A DNA stretch of 64,000 bases from Mya arenaria (taxonomy: Eukaryota > Mollusca > Bivalvia > Myida > Myidae). The DNA lies in contig NC_069124.1 in the NCBI RefSeq assembly GCF_026914265.1, forward strand, positions 52,936,388 to 53,000,387, written 5' to 3'. Every line of letters begins with the position of its first letter. Position 1 is the stretch's first letter. The notes beneath the pieces are model-generated. The model made no database searches. It was not told the origin of the DNA and worked only from the letters and a program-made list of their open reading frames with translations. Both the position numbers and the translations under genes were made by a program. Of this stretch, positions 50,635 through 61,929 are shown one piece after another.

Positions 50635-51344
50635 TTTGTCTAAATAAACTAATAATCTTTCATAAAAAACAGGTCAAGACAAAATGGTCACGAATGTACA
50701 CAAACTTGCTGAAATATTTTGAAAGCTTTGTTTTTATTGGTTAATGGTGCACACACTGTCCAATAGCATTTCATTTAAAGAAAAGCTCGCGGTTAGATAA
50801 TACCATTTTTAACTAAAAACTTATTATTCATTTTGCGGTCGGGTGTTATCTGTTCGCGACGCTATTATCTAAGATCTTAATGCTAATGGAAAGTTTGTGT
50901 TTTTTATATATATAATCGCATTAGTAAAACCTATTACATATTTGTAAGGATTAAAAATACTCTGAATAGGTACAGTACCGTCAGGGTGATAGTGATCTAG
51001 TGGTATTTTCGTGTACATGTAGGTGGAAGCCTACATGTGCATGAGCTCGACTAATTAATATGTATATGGTGTGTTCATTCCTCACCAGGGCGAAGCAGTG
51101 CTGGTTTCTAACAAAAAAATGACTCGAGAGTGACTCCTGTAAGCTTTCCGCTGTCTTCACAATCGAATTTAAATGAATTAGTGAATAATTATATTGTTTA
51201 TTGGGCTACTGACTGCGGTGAACTCTCTTCACGGAATAAAATGCTGGAATAGACAAAAGTGCCCCTTTCGCCAAAATGCGTTGGTTATAAAGGTCATATC
51301 CATTCTTGCCTGGAAGATGGCGACCTCGATGGCTGATCCTACCT
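50635..51344. promoter_or_regulatory. TMEM218: upstream region of TMEM218
   Basis: Directly upstream of the TMEM218 start codon. No TATA box or CpG-dense island stands out. The 5' UTR and promoter should lie here by position; I cannot place the transcription start. 51060-51344 has no recognised feature. Confidence 0.35.
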
Positions 51345-51745
51345 CACGCCGTGGCCTAGTGGTTAAGCGTCCGCCTACGGAGCGGGAGGTCGTGGGTTCG
51401 ATCCCTGGCCGCGTCATACCAAAAGACGTTTAAAGTTGGTACAAGTAGCTCCCTTGCCTGGCGCTCAGCATTTACAGGGTAGTGCTTGGAAAAGTGGTGT
51501 TCTCAGTACTGGTTTAACCCAGGAAAGTTGTACCCCGTGTATCGGTGCTTTACACCGAGCACGTTAAAGAACCAAGGGGTCTCTTCAAAAAAGAGCTAAG
51601 GTATCACACCGGACTTCCTTGTATCCCACCACTGTCTCTTCAGCGTGCGGTCTCTTCAGCAAAAAAACAAAGGACCCCGTTGGAAATAAGTGCTTGCACT
51701 TTCACGGGTTATCCTTGACCGCAAGGTCTAAAGCAAAAAAATACA
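51345..51745 (+). mobile_element. tRNA-Arg(ACG)-derived SINE
   Basis: The head folds like a tRNA: A box TGGCCTAGTGG (51352-51362), an anticodon arm with a 5-bp stem TCCGC/GCGGG around loop CTACGGA (anticodon ACG at 51377-51379, T33 present), and B box GGTTCGATCCC (51395-51405). The acceptor stem is only partly paired. A non-tRNA body follows (CTTGCCTGGCGCTCAGCATT; ATCGGTGCTTTACACCGAGC, itself a hairpin; TTATCCTTGACCGCAAGGTC), ending in an A-rich tail near 51745. The long conserved-looking body marks a SINE and not a working tRNA gene. Confidence 0.85.
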
Positions 51746-51762
51746 TAGATCTCCGTGGAGTG

Positions 51763-51958
51763 TTTAGTCTTTGGAATGACGGTGTTTATGGTGCTCCGTC
51801 GGAGGTACATGTATCATTGGAGACATCGTTGCTCTGCTCCAGTATCGCAGTTGATTCATCGGTGAATACGGCATTCGCCAAAATTAAGTCATTGTCCGCA
51901 TGGATTAGCTGCTGGCAAAACTGCATCCGCATCTCTTTGGTTACGTATCGTACCATCT
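51763..51958 (-). pseudogene. DDE transposase fragment (IS630/Tc1-mariner type)
   Basis: The minus strand reads RYVTKEMRMQFCQQLIHADN then NAVFTDESTAILEQSN before a stop. FTDES with the first Asp of the DDE triad and the preceding FCQQL helix match IS630/Tc1-mariner transposases. Only about 60 residues survive, with no TIRs found nearby. It abuts the SINE. Confidence 0.65.
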
Positions 51959-54017
51959 AGCCGTATTAGAAGGATAAGATCGTGAACCAAGGGATTTGAT
52001 GACACGGGGTGTTGTTGGTTTAGTTTAAACATATTTATTTTAAAACGATTGTGAAACAAGTTATTACAACATTATATTAATCACTCTCGTTGGCCTGATT
52101 TTACGCGAATGTGTGGTCTTGTTTTGTGGGGAAAACCGGAGAACCCGGAGAAAACCCATTTGTCCGGCTAGGTGACCACGAACCAAACTCACATGCGCCC
52201 GACGGGGTGTTGTTGATATGGAGTGCGCATCGCCTTTAATCACCAGATCAATATGATTAGACAGACAAGATTGAAGCCCATCGAGGATCAAGTTCTTCTC
52301 CATATTGGTCGGTAGCCTCGTCACTCACAGACGCGAAGCTCGGCACGGCCCCACTTGCTTCATCATTGTTTTGCAACAAACCGGTCTAGTGTGTATACTG
52401 CAATACCCAATATCTTATATTAATTATCACTCGATATGTCACTTTGACAGTGTCCTCTTAAGTATTTTACCATCCTGGTAGAAGATTATATATATCCGTT
52501 TTTGTGCAGGCTTACTCTCTCAAACCTCTTTAAATGCATGACAATATTATCTAGAATGCGGTAAACACAAATGATATGTAGCACCTTATGATATGCTCAA
52601 CGTACGCCATAACAAATAACGACTTTGCGCTAAGAACCTGTCCAAATCATCCTACTCTCAGATAACAATGATGAAAAACAACAATGTATCGTGTTTTATT
52701 TTAATATTACCGAAACCAAAGGCAATAAACGATGCCATACAGGTCCGTGATGGTGATGCAGGTTTATTCATTACTTAAAATATTAGTCGAATGGTAATTA
52801 AATAAGAAATTTTAATAGAATATATATAGTTATGTTCTACTTTTTACAAAAGAGGAAATAACGAATGTGAGCATAACATACTTATTAAATTAATAACTTC
52901 CCATGTAATCATTTAATATCAACAGCTGTAATGCATCAGACGCGGAGTTTCGCTGCGAGGTCACTAAATCAATACGATTTTTTAGCGATGAAGACAGGTT
53001 GTCGCTTCATGAAAGGGGACCCTTTCATTTGACAGGTGGTATGTAGCCTGTTTAATGCTATTGGGCAGAAGGTTTTGATCAAGCGCCTGACCACACCGAA
53101 TCGACCTTGAACTTGTCAGTACAATTTGACAGCAAAACAGTTTTCGGAAGTATTTTTCGATATCATGCTATATTGGATGCCTTTTTCTCATTAACGACCA
53201 TGTAGAATTCTGTGAGTATACTCATTCTGTACAGAAACTTTAAAAAAACCCTATTCTTTGGACACCTTACAATTGAGATTTCCTGAATATTCAGTACAGT
53301 ATCTGTCAAGTGCCACACCACTAAAACAACACAGTATTTTTTTAAATGCTATTCATTGAATTGTACGATTTTAATTGTACATTGTATCAAAATAAATCGG
53401 CTGTATATAAAATCTGTCTGCGAAAAAATCAGAGTAGTTGAGTCTGAGAATCCAAGAATCTGACGTGGGCTTTTAGGTTTTTAAGTCCGTCATCCACTCT
53501 GTGAACTCGACAAGATGGGGGGGTTTTATGCAAATTTGATATATGTTATCCTCTGAATGGCTTAAATCCATAAATGTGTTGATGAATGTAGGTTGTATTA
53601 ACAATGGAATTATTCCAATACACTCTCCACAGGGCAGAGTGTGTTGTTTATGCCTCACCCCTATGGCCACGCCCCCTCCCCCACATCCTAATACTTTTTT
53701 TAACAATATTATTCTTTAATCTTTCTAAAATGAACTGACTTGCCCCTGTATGTCCCTATATTTGATGAGACAACCATGTTCAAGAGGCCATAACTTTATG
53801 AACTCTTAAACAAACTCAACAATTTTGGACTTTCTTGGAGAGTTACTATCAATTTTTAAGAAAAAGTTCACGTTTACCATTGCCATTTTACCTTTAACAT
53901 GAACACCATATCATACTGGGGATGATTTAAACATGCCATTCGACTAACCAACCAAATGCTAATTTCACCATATTTCTAGTATGATACCTGCAAAACTTAC
54001 TTTCTTTCATTTACCAG
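51959..54017. other. upstream or 5' UTR-intron region of FHIP1, repeats at left
   Basis: 52060-52330 contains GGAAAACCGGAGAACCCGGA, a phrase of a widespread repeat style, but no ends are visible. 52340-53980 is AT-rich without recognised coding sequence; 53630-53700 has a short CCCC-rich patch. The first non-coding exon of FHIP1 should lie somewhere upstream of 54018 but cannot be placed. Confidence 0.4.
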
Positions 54018-56616
54018 GTCAGCTGTAATCAACTGCTGTTGACAATATGAGTTGGTTCAACAAGATAAGGAGTGATTCCCGTACGTCATCCGATGTAGGA
54101 AGTGAAGGGTCTGCTGAACGCAGATCGCGACGAGACACAGACCCAGGGACATGTCTTGAAGTTTTCCAAAACCACTGGCATCAGGCTTACAAAATCATTG
54201 AGCGAGATGTTGAAAATGCTGAAAAATCAACTGATGATGAGATTAATGCAGTGAGTCACAATTTCGAACAGATGGTGACTTTACTTGCAGAAGAAGATGG
54301 TGAGGATGGACAAGGAATGCCTGGGCCTATTCTGCATTTTCTTCTTGAACAAGAAATACTGGAGAAATTTTGTGGATGGTGCCATAGATACCATACTGCC
54401 AGAGACAACCTTGTAAATGAAGAGTTACGCATGTTTGAAACTCTGATTAGCCAGTCACACCAACTTCTTTTAATCCATAAGCCAGTCATTAGACCATTAT
54501 TAAATCTACTTGCATATTGCTCGGATGGTTACACCACACCAGGAGTAGAAGAAAACATGGTACTGGTTCTGCATCAGTTATGTGTTTGTATTTCAAAAGA
54601 GAGAGTCATTCTAGAAAGCTTCTTCAACATGAATGCAGACCATGGGGCGGCAAAGTTCTTGATATTTTCCTTGTTGATTCCCTTCATACACAGGGAAGGC
54701 AAGGTTGGACAGCAAGCCAGGGATGCCCTCCTGTTGATTATGACATTGTCAGCTAAATACCCATACATTGGCCAATACATTGCAGACAACTCTGATTTTT
54801 GCCCAGTAAGTCTGTCAGGACTTTGTGAGTTTCATTTATTTTTCTTTAACATGCACATTGAAGCTTACAAGTCATGTGCATTTAGAATGTTTCTTTTACC
54901 TTCAAAGTCTAAATTACATGACATCACCATAAATAATGTAGAACATGTCCTTTGAATGAATTGAATATTTTAAATTTTTCAAGATATTTTAGACTTTAAC
55001 AGTATTTTTACCTGAACAATTGTGCATGTATTATTACAATTTTCAGGTGTTGGCGACAGGTCTAAGCGGTTTGTACTCTGATCTGCCCCGTAAGATAGTG
55101 ATCCCCAGGGAGGACTGGTGTCAGATGACAGACGAGGATGTCCAGAGGATGCCAACGATGGCCATGTTCCTAAACTCTCTAGAGTTCTGTAATGCTGTTG
55201 CACAGGTAGAGTCTCATGAAGTTTTCCAAATAGACTTAACTATTTTGTTATGATATTAATAACATTCAACAAGTTGTCTTGATTTTAAGTTAGATTATTT
55301 GATGTTTTGTTCAAAAGCTATTTGCTGATATTTTACATCACTAAACATGATGAACTTAAACTCTGTACCAGGTATTTAGTGACATTCCATTTAAATATTT
55401 TGATGAAACATTCACATTGTAGATAAATATGTTTTTACTCTATGATACATTTACAGTATGAGCAATGCATGACATAATATTCTGTACCTCCAAACTGCTT
55501 CTTTCTATCAGCATTACACAATCAAAAATACTTTTGCATGAATAAAGCCTGTTATTTACATGTAGAGTTCCTATTATACCTGTAGAAAACTTAGATAGTA
55601 ATCTTGTTTGTAAACCAAACAGTATCAAGAATGTTGGAAACATGCTGCATGTTATTTGTAGATCGCCCACCCGCTCGTCCGAGACCAGCTCATCAAGTTC
55701 ATATACAACGGTTTCCTAGTGCCTGTTCTTGGTCCCGCCCTTCATCAGGTCAGTAATGCATGTGTCTCTGTGTCTCCTTCATGTAAACTAGATCTATGTC
55801 ATAGATTGATATGTCTTGTAAATGTATTTATGCCATGGATGATTATCTAGATCTACATCTTTGACTAGGTTCTAGAGAAAAGTATGTGCTGCAATTTTGT
55901 GTATTAATGGTTTTGATTTGTGGTTTTGATGTTCAAATTTTTAAAGCATGTTCAGTTTTTAAACTGGTCTCAATTATAGACAAAATATACCGTAAAACAT
56001 GAAGGTGCTTAAGAAACTGATTAAGAAATTTTACACTGAAATTAACCATTATTTTTCAAAATGTTGTATTGTTGCATATTAATGAAAACTGACAATTCTG
56101 ACTGATCTTGAAAGTAAATATTGTATAAGAATTGTAAATATGGGGTGGTTTTTTTTGCAATAATAGAAAGCATTGCGTATTCTCCAATCTTAACTAAGTA
56201 GTTATTTAAATTTTTGGTGTCTGATTTTTGTTGTGCAAAAACTATTCAAGACTTTCAAATGAAACTTGGTTCACATGTTGCAGTCATCGAAAAATAGACT
56301 TTTGGATGAACAAGCCCTAATTCTATTACTATTGCTTGGCATCAATTTTTTTAACAAGCACTGCTAAGACATTTTACCAGTACAGGGCTTGCGGGCTTGT
56401 GTTTATTTCATCCACTGAATGTTGCCAGAGATGATAAGCACATGTACAGCAAGGGGTTAACCTCTGTTTTAAATAATTATATAGTTATGCCCTTGTTTGA
56501 CTGAAAAAAAGAAAAGAAGAGCATCAGCATTCTTTCTTCAGTGCTCTTGTAATATCAGATTGGCAGCCCTGTCTTCTTTCTGCCAAATAAGTTGTGTTAT
56601 AGTCCATTCTTATGAT

Positions 56617-56694
<78 letters not shown>

Positions 56695-57115
56695 GTGTAT
56701 TAAATTTTTCTTTTCAATTTCATCTATGGTATTACCTTGAATATTTGTCACATTTTCAAATGTTCATGTTTGTAAGTTACCAAAAAAAAACAACAGAAAA
56801 CCAAGAAAGACACATCAATGGCAATTAAACTAAACAATATCCATTAAAAAAGACTCCATTTATTCCATTATCAGCTTATATTTTGTTTTTCTAGGAAATA
56901 ACGAGTGAAGTATGAATACTCCCCATCCATGTATTTTCTCTCTACCCCGTTCAAGCTTCAAATTGTAAACATTTTCCTGTAGACCTCACTTGCAATTACA
57001 TGTATATAGCTAGAGCTATAGAAATTAGTTAACACCGGATACATGTAATACTTTAAAATTCTTTACCCATATATTTTAAAAACTAGTGACTGTTTGGAAC
57101 TGTTGGTTGTTTAGA

Positions 57116-57154
<39 letters not shown>

Positions 57155-60100
57155 AAACTTCATTGATGTACGGTATGATTATTGATTATTTTGAAGGACT
57201 TTGATGAAAGATTTACTCAATATTTCAAACACCTGGAGGCAAGATTTGGCATGTAGCAGCACACATTTAAGAAAACAATATCTTGAAATTTGCTTTGCAT
57301 TTTAACATGTTTTAAGGTCCACCTGATTCCAACAATGTATTGTTCTGCCAGTTGGTGTTGACGGACTGTTTTCTTGGATATTCAGTACATGTATATTACA
57401 GTTTGTTTCAACGTTATACGAGTACTCAAGACTGGTTGAACTTCGGCACTATTGAGTATTCTTTCTGACACTGAACCCTAATTCCTTGTTGGCAAATTGC
57501 TAAAGGTGGATTTCAAACAAATTTGGGTTTAAAAGGAGTAACGGGTACTGATATTCAATTCCAATACAGTTCTGTTTGTTTTATTTTTTAATTTGTCATC
57601 ATTGACATGAAGTTGTTGTCATTGATTGGTACTAAAATCTTGTATATTATTCTTTTTGTAAAAGTAATGCCATATGACTGAAAGTTGATTGTTGACAGTG
57701 TGTTTTGTTTGTTGTTCTCTCCCATGTGAGAGAGGCACTGCACCTTTATAAGGTATTACTTTCAAAGTTGATTATTTGGTTTGTTTGAAGGAGGGCATGT
57801 CATTCTCTCCCATGCGAGAGCGGCACTGTACCTTTATAAGATATGACTTTCATAGTTTGTTGACTGTGGTTTGTTTGAAGGAGGGCATGTCGTTCTCTCC
57901 CATGCGAGAGAGGCACTGCACCTATAGGTCATGTCTCTTGTGGAAGGTAAGATGCATTTTGTTGCTCAACATCCATTTTGTTTGCAGAGAACTTTGTTGT
58001 TTTTCAGATATATCCAGTGTATAACTTTACTGTTTTACAATTTTGCATTGCCAATTTCAATTTTATAAACTTCCATGTTTTATATAAAATGTTTTGCTTG
58101 GTTTATATTAGTTATGGTAAAATTAAGGTTTCATATTTCTCAATATCTTTTATTCCTTTAAGCTATTAGGAATTGACCATTTGATATACTTTTAGAGCTT
58201 ATTTCATTTATTATCAATATGGTGTTAGCTAGCATTTTATTGGTTGCGAGAAAAAACATGTAAGCATGGAGAATCATTTTAAATGTTGCTGCATAATTCA
58301 TATGACAACAAATTTAAACCATTGTTCAGTTAAGTTTGTACTGTTAATTCTATTATGACAATTTTATATTTTGTTTTTATGAAGAAAAAGTAATTGAGTA
58401 TTTTTGTTTCTAATGCAGTCATTAGTAATTTAATTACTATATGGTTTTTGGATGATATTTATCAGTAAAGATAATTCATTTCTTGTTAAAATATAATTTG
58501 GTAGAACTAGATAAAAACATTAAGAGATAAGAATGGTATTCAAAAAATAACTTGATTAAAATCAATCAACATGTCATATCTACATTGTAATTTAAGGACT
58601 TGGTTGAATGAAAGGTCTAGTTTGCAGCGTTTGATGTTTTAGTTTCAAGAAATGTTTTCATTTTGGTACAGGACATTTCGGGGTTACCTACCCCGCTTCT
58701 TGATTCACCTATGTTTTCGGTCAGTATTCTAGTTTCCATGGTTACTGTTATGTTCCATGTTGCTTATGAATTCCTCACCTATGATACCCTCTGTGTTGCT
58801 GTATATTTCAGTTTCAATCGGTGTTGTTGCACCATGTAAGATGAATTGTTTAGTTTTCTTTCAGTACAATGCAGTATTTCAATGTTGTATTTATTTACTT
58901 CACAATGAATTTTTTTTTCGTTTGCTTTAAGTTCTTTTGGTTTATTTAAACGTTGTATATATATCTTATTTGTATGAATGTTTTGTGAATTTTGGTTTCA
59001 GTTTAATCTTCAATAAGTATTCATTTAGTCTTGTTTAGATGTTTGCCTGACTTTAAAGTGACTTGCTCATGTTTTTGGACCAATAACTAGTTTTCCCGGT
59101 AAGGCATCTGAAAACACTCATTTTGTCATTATTTTATGCTATGATAACGAAAATGCAGAAAAAAATACATTTATGGCACAAAAAAAGTGTTTTGGTTTTA
59201 GTGGGGTTCGAACCCACGCTGGTAAAGTCAAGAACAAAATAGAATACAGCCAGCTAATCCACATGGCCACCAGGACTTTAACAAAAGTGGTGAATATGTT
59301 GACATTTTAAAGATACATTAATAACATCACATGATAAGGTCAATCAACCAATCATACAACACCACAGCTGTAATTAATTTTCAATTGTGTTATAAATGCT
59401 AATGAAAACTGTGGTCTTCAAAGACAGTATTTGAGCAAATATCAACATTTGCTGAAGGGTTCCAGCTTTTGGTATTTTTGTTTTAACACTCCTTATGATT
59501 TGCCACACATTATTTCGTAAAAAAATGCATTTTACAAACCATGAGCAAGTCATTTTAATGAAACACAGAATTCTAATGTAAGCTCTTAAATTAATTTTCT
59601 GTGAAATAATTTACACCTGCTATTTGAGTTAATACATAAACATACATGCATGTGATTGTATTACAGACTGCTTATTGTTGCAATTGTTTAAAGTTAACTG
59701 TTTTTGGTTTTATTTTACAATCTTCATAAGAGAACATAGAGCCATCACATGTTTGGCAAACTGAGTTGCCTTGTTTTTCAACTATCTGAAATAATTGTTA
59801 AAGTTTGCTTTCATTCCCAAGAAGGCTTTAATGTTGAACTTGGAAAATGCAAATATAGGTCTTTAGACAGAAAAAAACAATTATTTACAATATCATATAT
59901 GTAAAATGCACAAGCGTTTTAACATCTATTATGAAAAAGATTAGATTTAAGACCATGAGTATGGAAAATCAATCATATATAGTATATTCATGTCAACTGA
60001 AGTACATTTGGTAATTTATTATTTTATTCAGGTTGCATTTTCAATGTAACAATGCATGGTACCATAGGATTGACTTGATACAGTTTTGATTTAACTTCTA

Positions 60101-61929
60101 AACTTTTCCACCGGCTAGAATTCCCGTGAGGAAGTGATTACTGCCACAGCGTACCTTGACCTGTTTCTACGGAAGATCTCAGAGCCAAGTCTCGTGCGTG
60201 CCTTCCTGGCGTTTATCTTTACGGAGAGAAACGATGAGATTGTCATTCTCGACTCACTCGTCACACGCATCAACAGCAGCTCCAAGGTAAGTGCAAGAAC
60301 TTACAGAGCTTTAAGATTGTACACAGTTTTATATTACATGTATATACTTTGTATACTTGTTAAGCGCTCAATTGTTGCAACCTGCCTGAAATATTGGAGG
60401 TTTAAACATTTTGTTAGGTTTTGCGAAGAAAGAAATGTAAAAAAATATCAAACATTTCTTTTGTTTTTACTGCTTTCAGTTTTAAATGATGTGAGAAGTA
60501 ATCGCCCATGCAAAATATAATGCTCACAGGTTTCGATGGATTTAAACTACTGAAACATTTCTAGCTTCCTTGTTCCATGAATGATCCAATGAACATTTGT
60601 ACATAGTTTGATTTATAAATTCTCTTCCAAGATTGATTAAAACAGTACTACGGTGTTACGGTACATTTTATGACCTTGTGTTGCAGTTGTGCCTGGTTTC
60701 CCTGTCACTGTTTCATACGCTGGTGGACCTGAACTGTGAGGATGTCATGTTTGACCTCGTCTTCAAGTAAGATAAATTCTCGTGATGATGCATGTTCGGT
60801 GTGCTTGTGGGAATCTGATTGGCTGAGAGCCAGGGTCTGGTTTCACAAAAATATCCAACAAGCATGAACTCCAAAGAGCTATTTAGACAATAATGATAAC
60901 AATCTAATCAGATAATTTCTTTTGACAAATCTTTTCTTGGGAAACTATAAGGAGGGCTCCAAGAGAGTGATGTAGATTTCTGGATAATGTGTGAAGCCCT
61001 GTGAAAATTATATAACAAAATACATGTAACTTCAAAATTGTACCTTTTCCTCCATATGATCCCAGCCTTCTAACCTAATTGTTTAGAAAACCAAAAATAA
61101 ACAACAACTTTTTTTAACACAGTCACAGAAGTACATTCTTTTCCATTAAACTGATTTTGTTATCAGCTAAGAGTGCTCGTTTTATCATCTTTTAATTCAA
61201 GGTCTAATCTAATATTCTCCATACGGCCTTTATTAGTTTTTTCTTTGTTGACAAATAAATTGCATTAATTCAGACATTGAGCTTACTCTATGTGTGTTAA
61301 CACTCATGGAGGATGTACTTTAATGATGCAATAGAAACTCTGGTCATGTAAGTGATGTTATTAAAAAAATCTTTTTCTATGTGTTTATGAAGAGCAATAA
61401 GTCAGATGCCAGGTTCCCCTTGAAACACATTAAAAAATGGGATTCTCAGAGCATGCAAGTTCAGTTATATTCTTAGGAAATAAAAGAAGAATTCATTTTT
61501 ATAGGGAAGTAATGATATGCAATTGACCAGTTTATTAAATTATGAATCATAATTTTTGCAGTAATCAAAGTTTAATTTAGATAAAAAAAACCAAACTTTT
61601 ACATTATTTCTTACCATAAAAGCCTTCAACAAGCCCTGTTTTGTAAAACAAACTAAGATTTTACACAAGTGGGGCATACATTTTATCTGTAAAGGCTTTT
61701 GGGCTTGTGCTAATTTCCAGCTCTTCTTGGGTTAATTTGATATGATGAAATGTTCAAGGAATTTGAATACAGGCTTTCTTTCCGCCAGGTACCTGATTCC
61801 GTGCCGGCACGTTATGGTGAGTCAGCGTCGTGCGGTGAAGGACCAGGATATCTACTGTAAGAGTGCAGAGAAGTTTCTCTCGTTAAGGCCCACCTGCTGC
61901 CTCCCCGAGATAGACAGTCCTAAACACAG
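54018..61929 (+). CDS. FHIP1: FHF complex subunit HOOK-interacting protein 1 (FAM160A family), 5' part
   Basis: Coding exons: 54047-54805 (exon starts at 54018 after TTACCAG), 55047-55205, 55662-55748, 60119-60286, 60687-60766 and 61789-61929; all GT-AG with consistent phases. They encode about 465 residues, and exon 6 ends in mid-codon (AG), so the gene runs off the window. It closely follows human FHIP1B in order: TCLEVFQNHW near residue 35, HREGKVGQQARDALLLIMTL, FCPVLATGLSGLYSDLPRKI, FLNSLEFCNAVAQ, NGFLVPVLGPALHQ, TATAYLDLFLRKISEPSLVR, LCLVSLSLFHTL, YLIPCRHVMVSQ. FHIP proteins join FTS and Hook in a complex linking dynein to endosomal cargo such as Rab5 vesicles. FHIP1A or FHIP1B cannot be told apart here; an invertebrate probably has one ancestor of both. 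Confidence 0.93.
56618..56690. repeat. (AT)n microsatellite
   Basis: Uninterrupted AT repeat in the large third intron of FHIP1. Confidence 0.95.
57118..57152. repeat. (TG)n microsatellite
   Basis: TG dinucleotide run in FHIP1 intron 3. Confidence 0.95.
57710..57930. repeat. three tandem units of about 88 bp with hairpin core
   Basis: Units near 57712, 57800 and 57890 share TTCTCTCCCATGCGAGAGAG then GCACTGCACCTTTATAAG, spaced by GTTTGTTTGAAGGAGGGCAT. CTCTCCCATGCGAGAG is an imperfect hairpin (CTCTC/GAGAG) kept in all three. Confidence 0.85.
58672..58719 (+). CDS. FHIP1: candidate 48-nt cassette exon of FHIP1
   Basis: In intron 3, a good acceptor (TTTTGGTACAG) and donor (TCG|GTCAGT) bracket 48 nt that read DISGLPTPLLDSPMFS in the phase-0 frame shared by the flanking exons (55748 and 60119). 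Inclusion would add exactly 16 residues between GPALHQ and NSREEV with no frame change. Human FHIP1B has no such segment in its main form, so I treat it as optional. The higher GC and proline-rich reading stand out from the AT-rich intron. Confidence 0.45.
59057..59554 (-). mobile_element. TIR element with internal tRNA-like segment, copy 2
   Basis: Terminal repeats AGTGACTTGCTCATG (left) and, inwards from the right, AATGACTTGCTCATGG, flanked by TTAA (59053-59056 and 59555-59558). The sense strand (minus) contains an A-box-like TGGCCATGTGG, about 45 nt of spacer and an excellent B box GGTTCGAACCC (around 59208-59215 in plus coordinates, GGGGTTCGAACCCAC). It aligns with 34132-34596 in opposite orientation. 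Lies in FHIP1 intron 3. Confidence 0.8.

Noticed and set aside
51345-51420. Functional tRNA-Arg gene
   Set aside because: The acceptor stem is poorly paired and the segment continues into a long SINE body with an A-rich tail.
56895-56915. Exon after TTTTTCTAG reading EITSEV then stop
   Set aside because: It would end FHIP1 early, has no conserved content, and the strongly conserved next exon at 60119 joins 55748 in frame.
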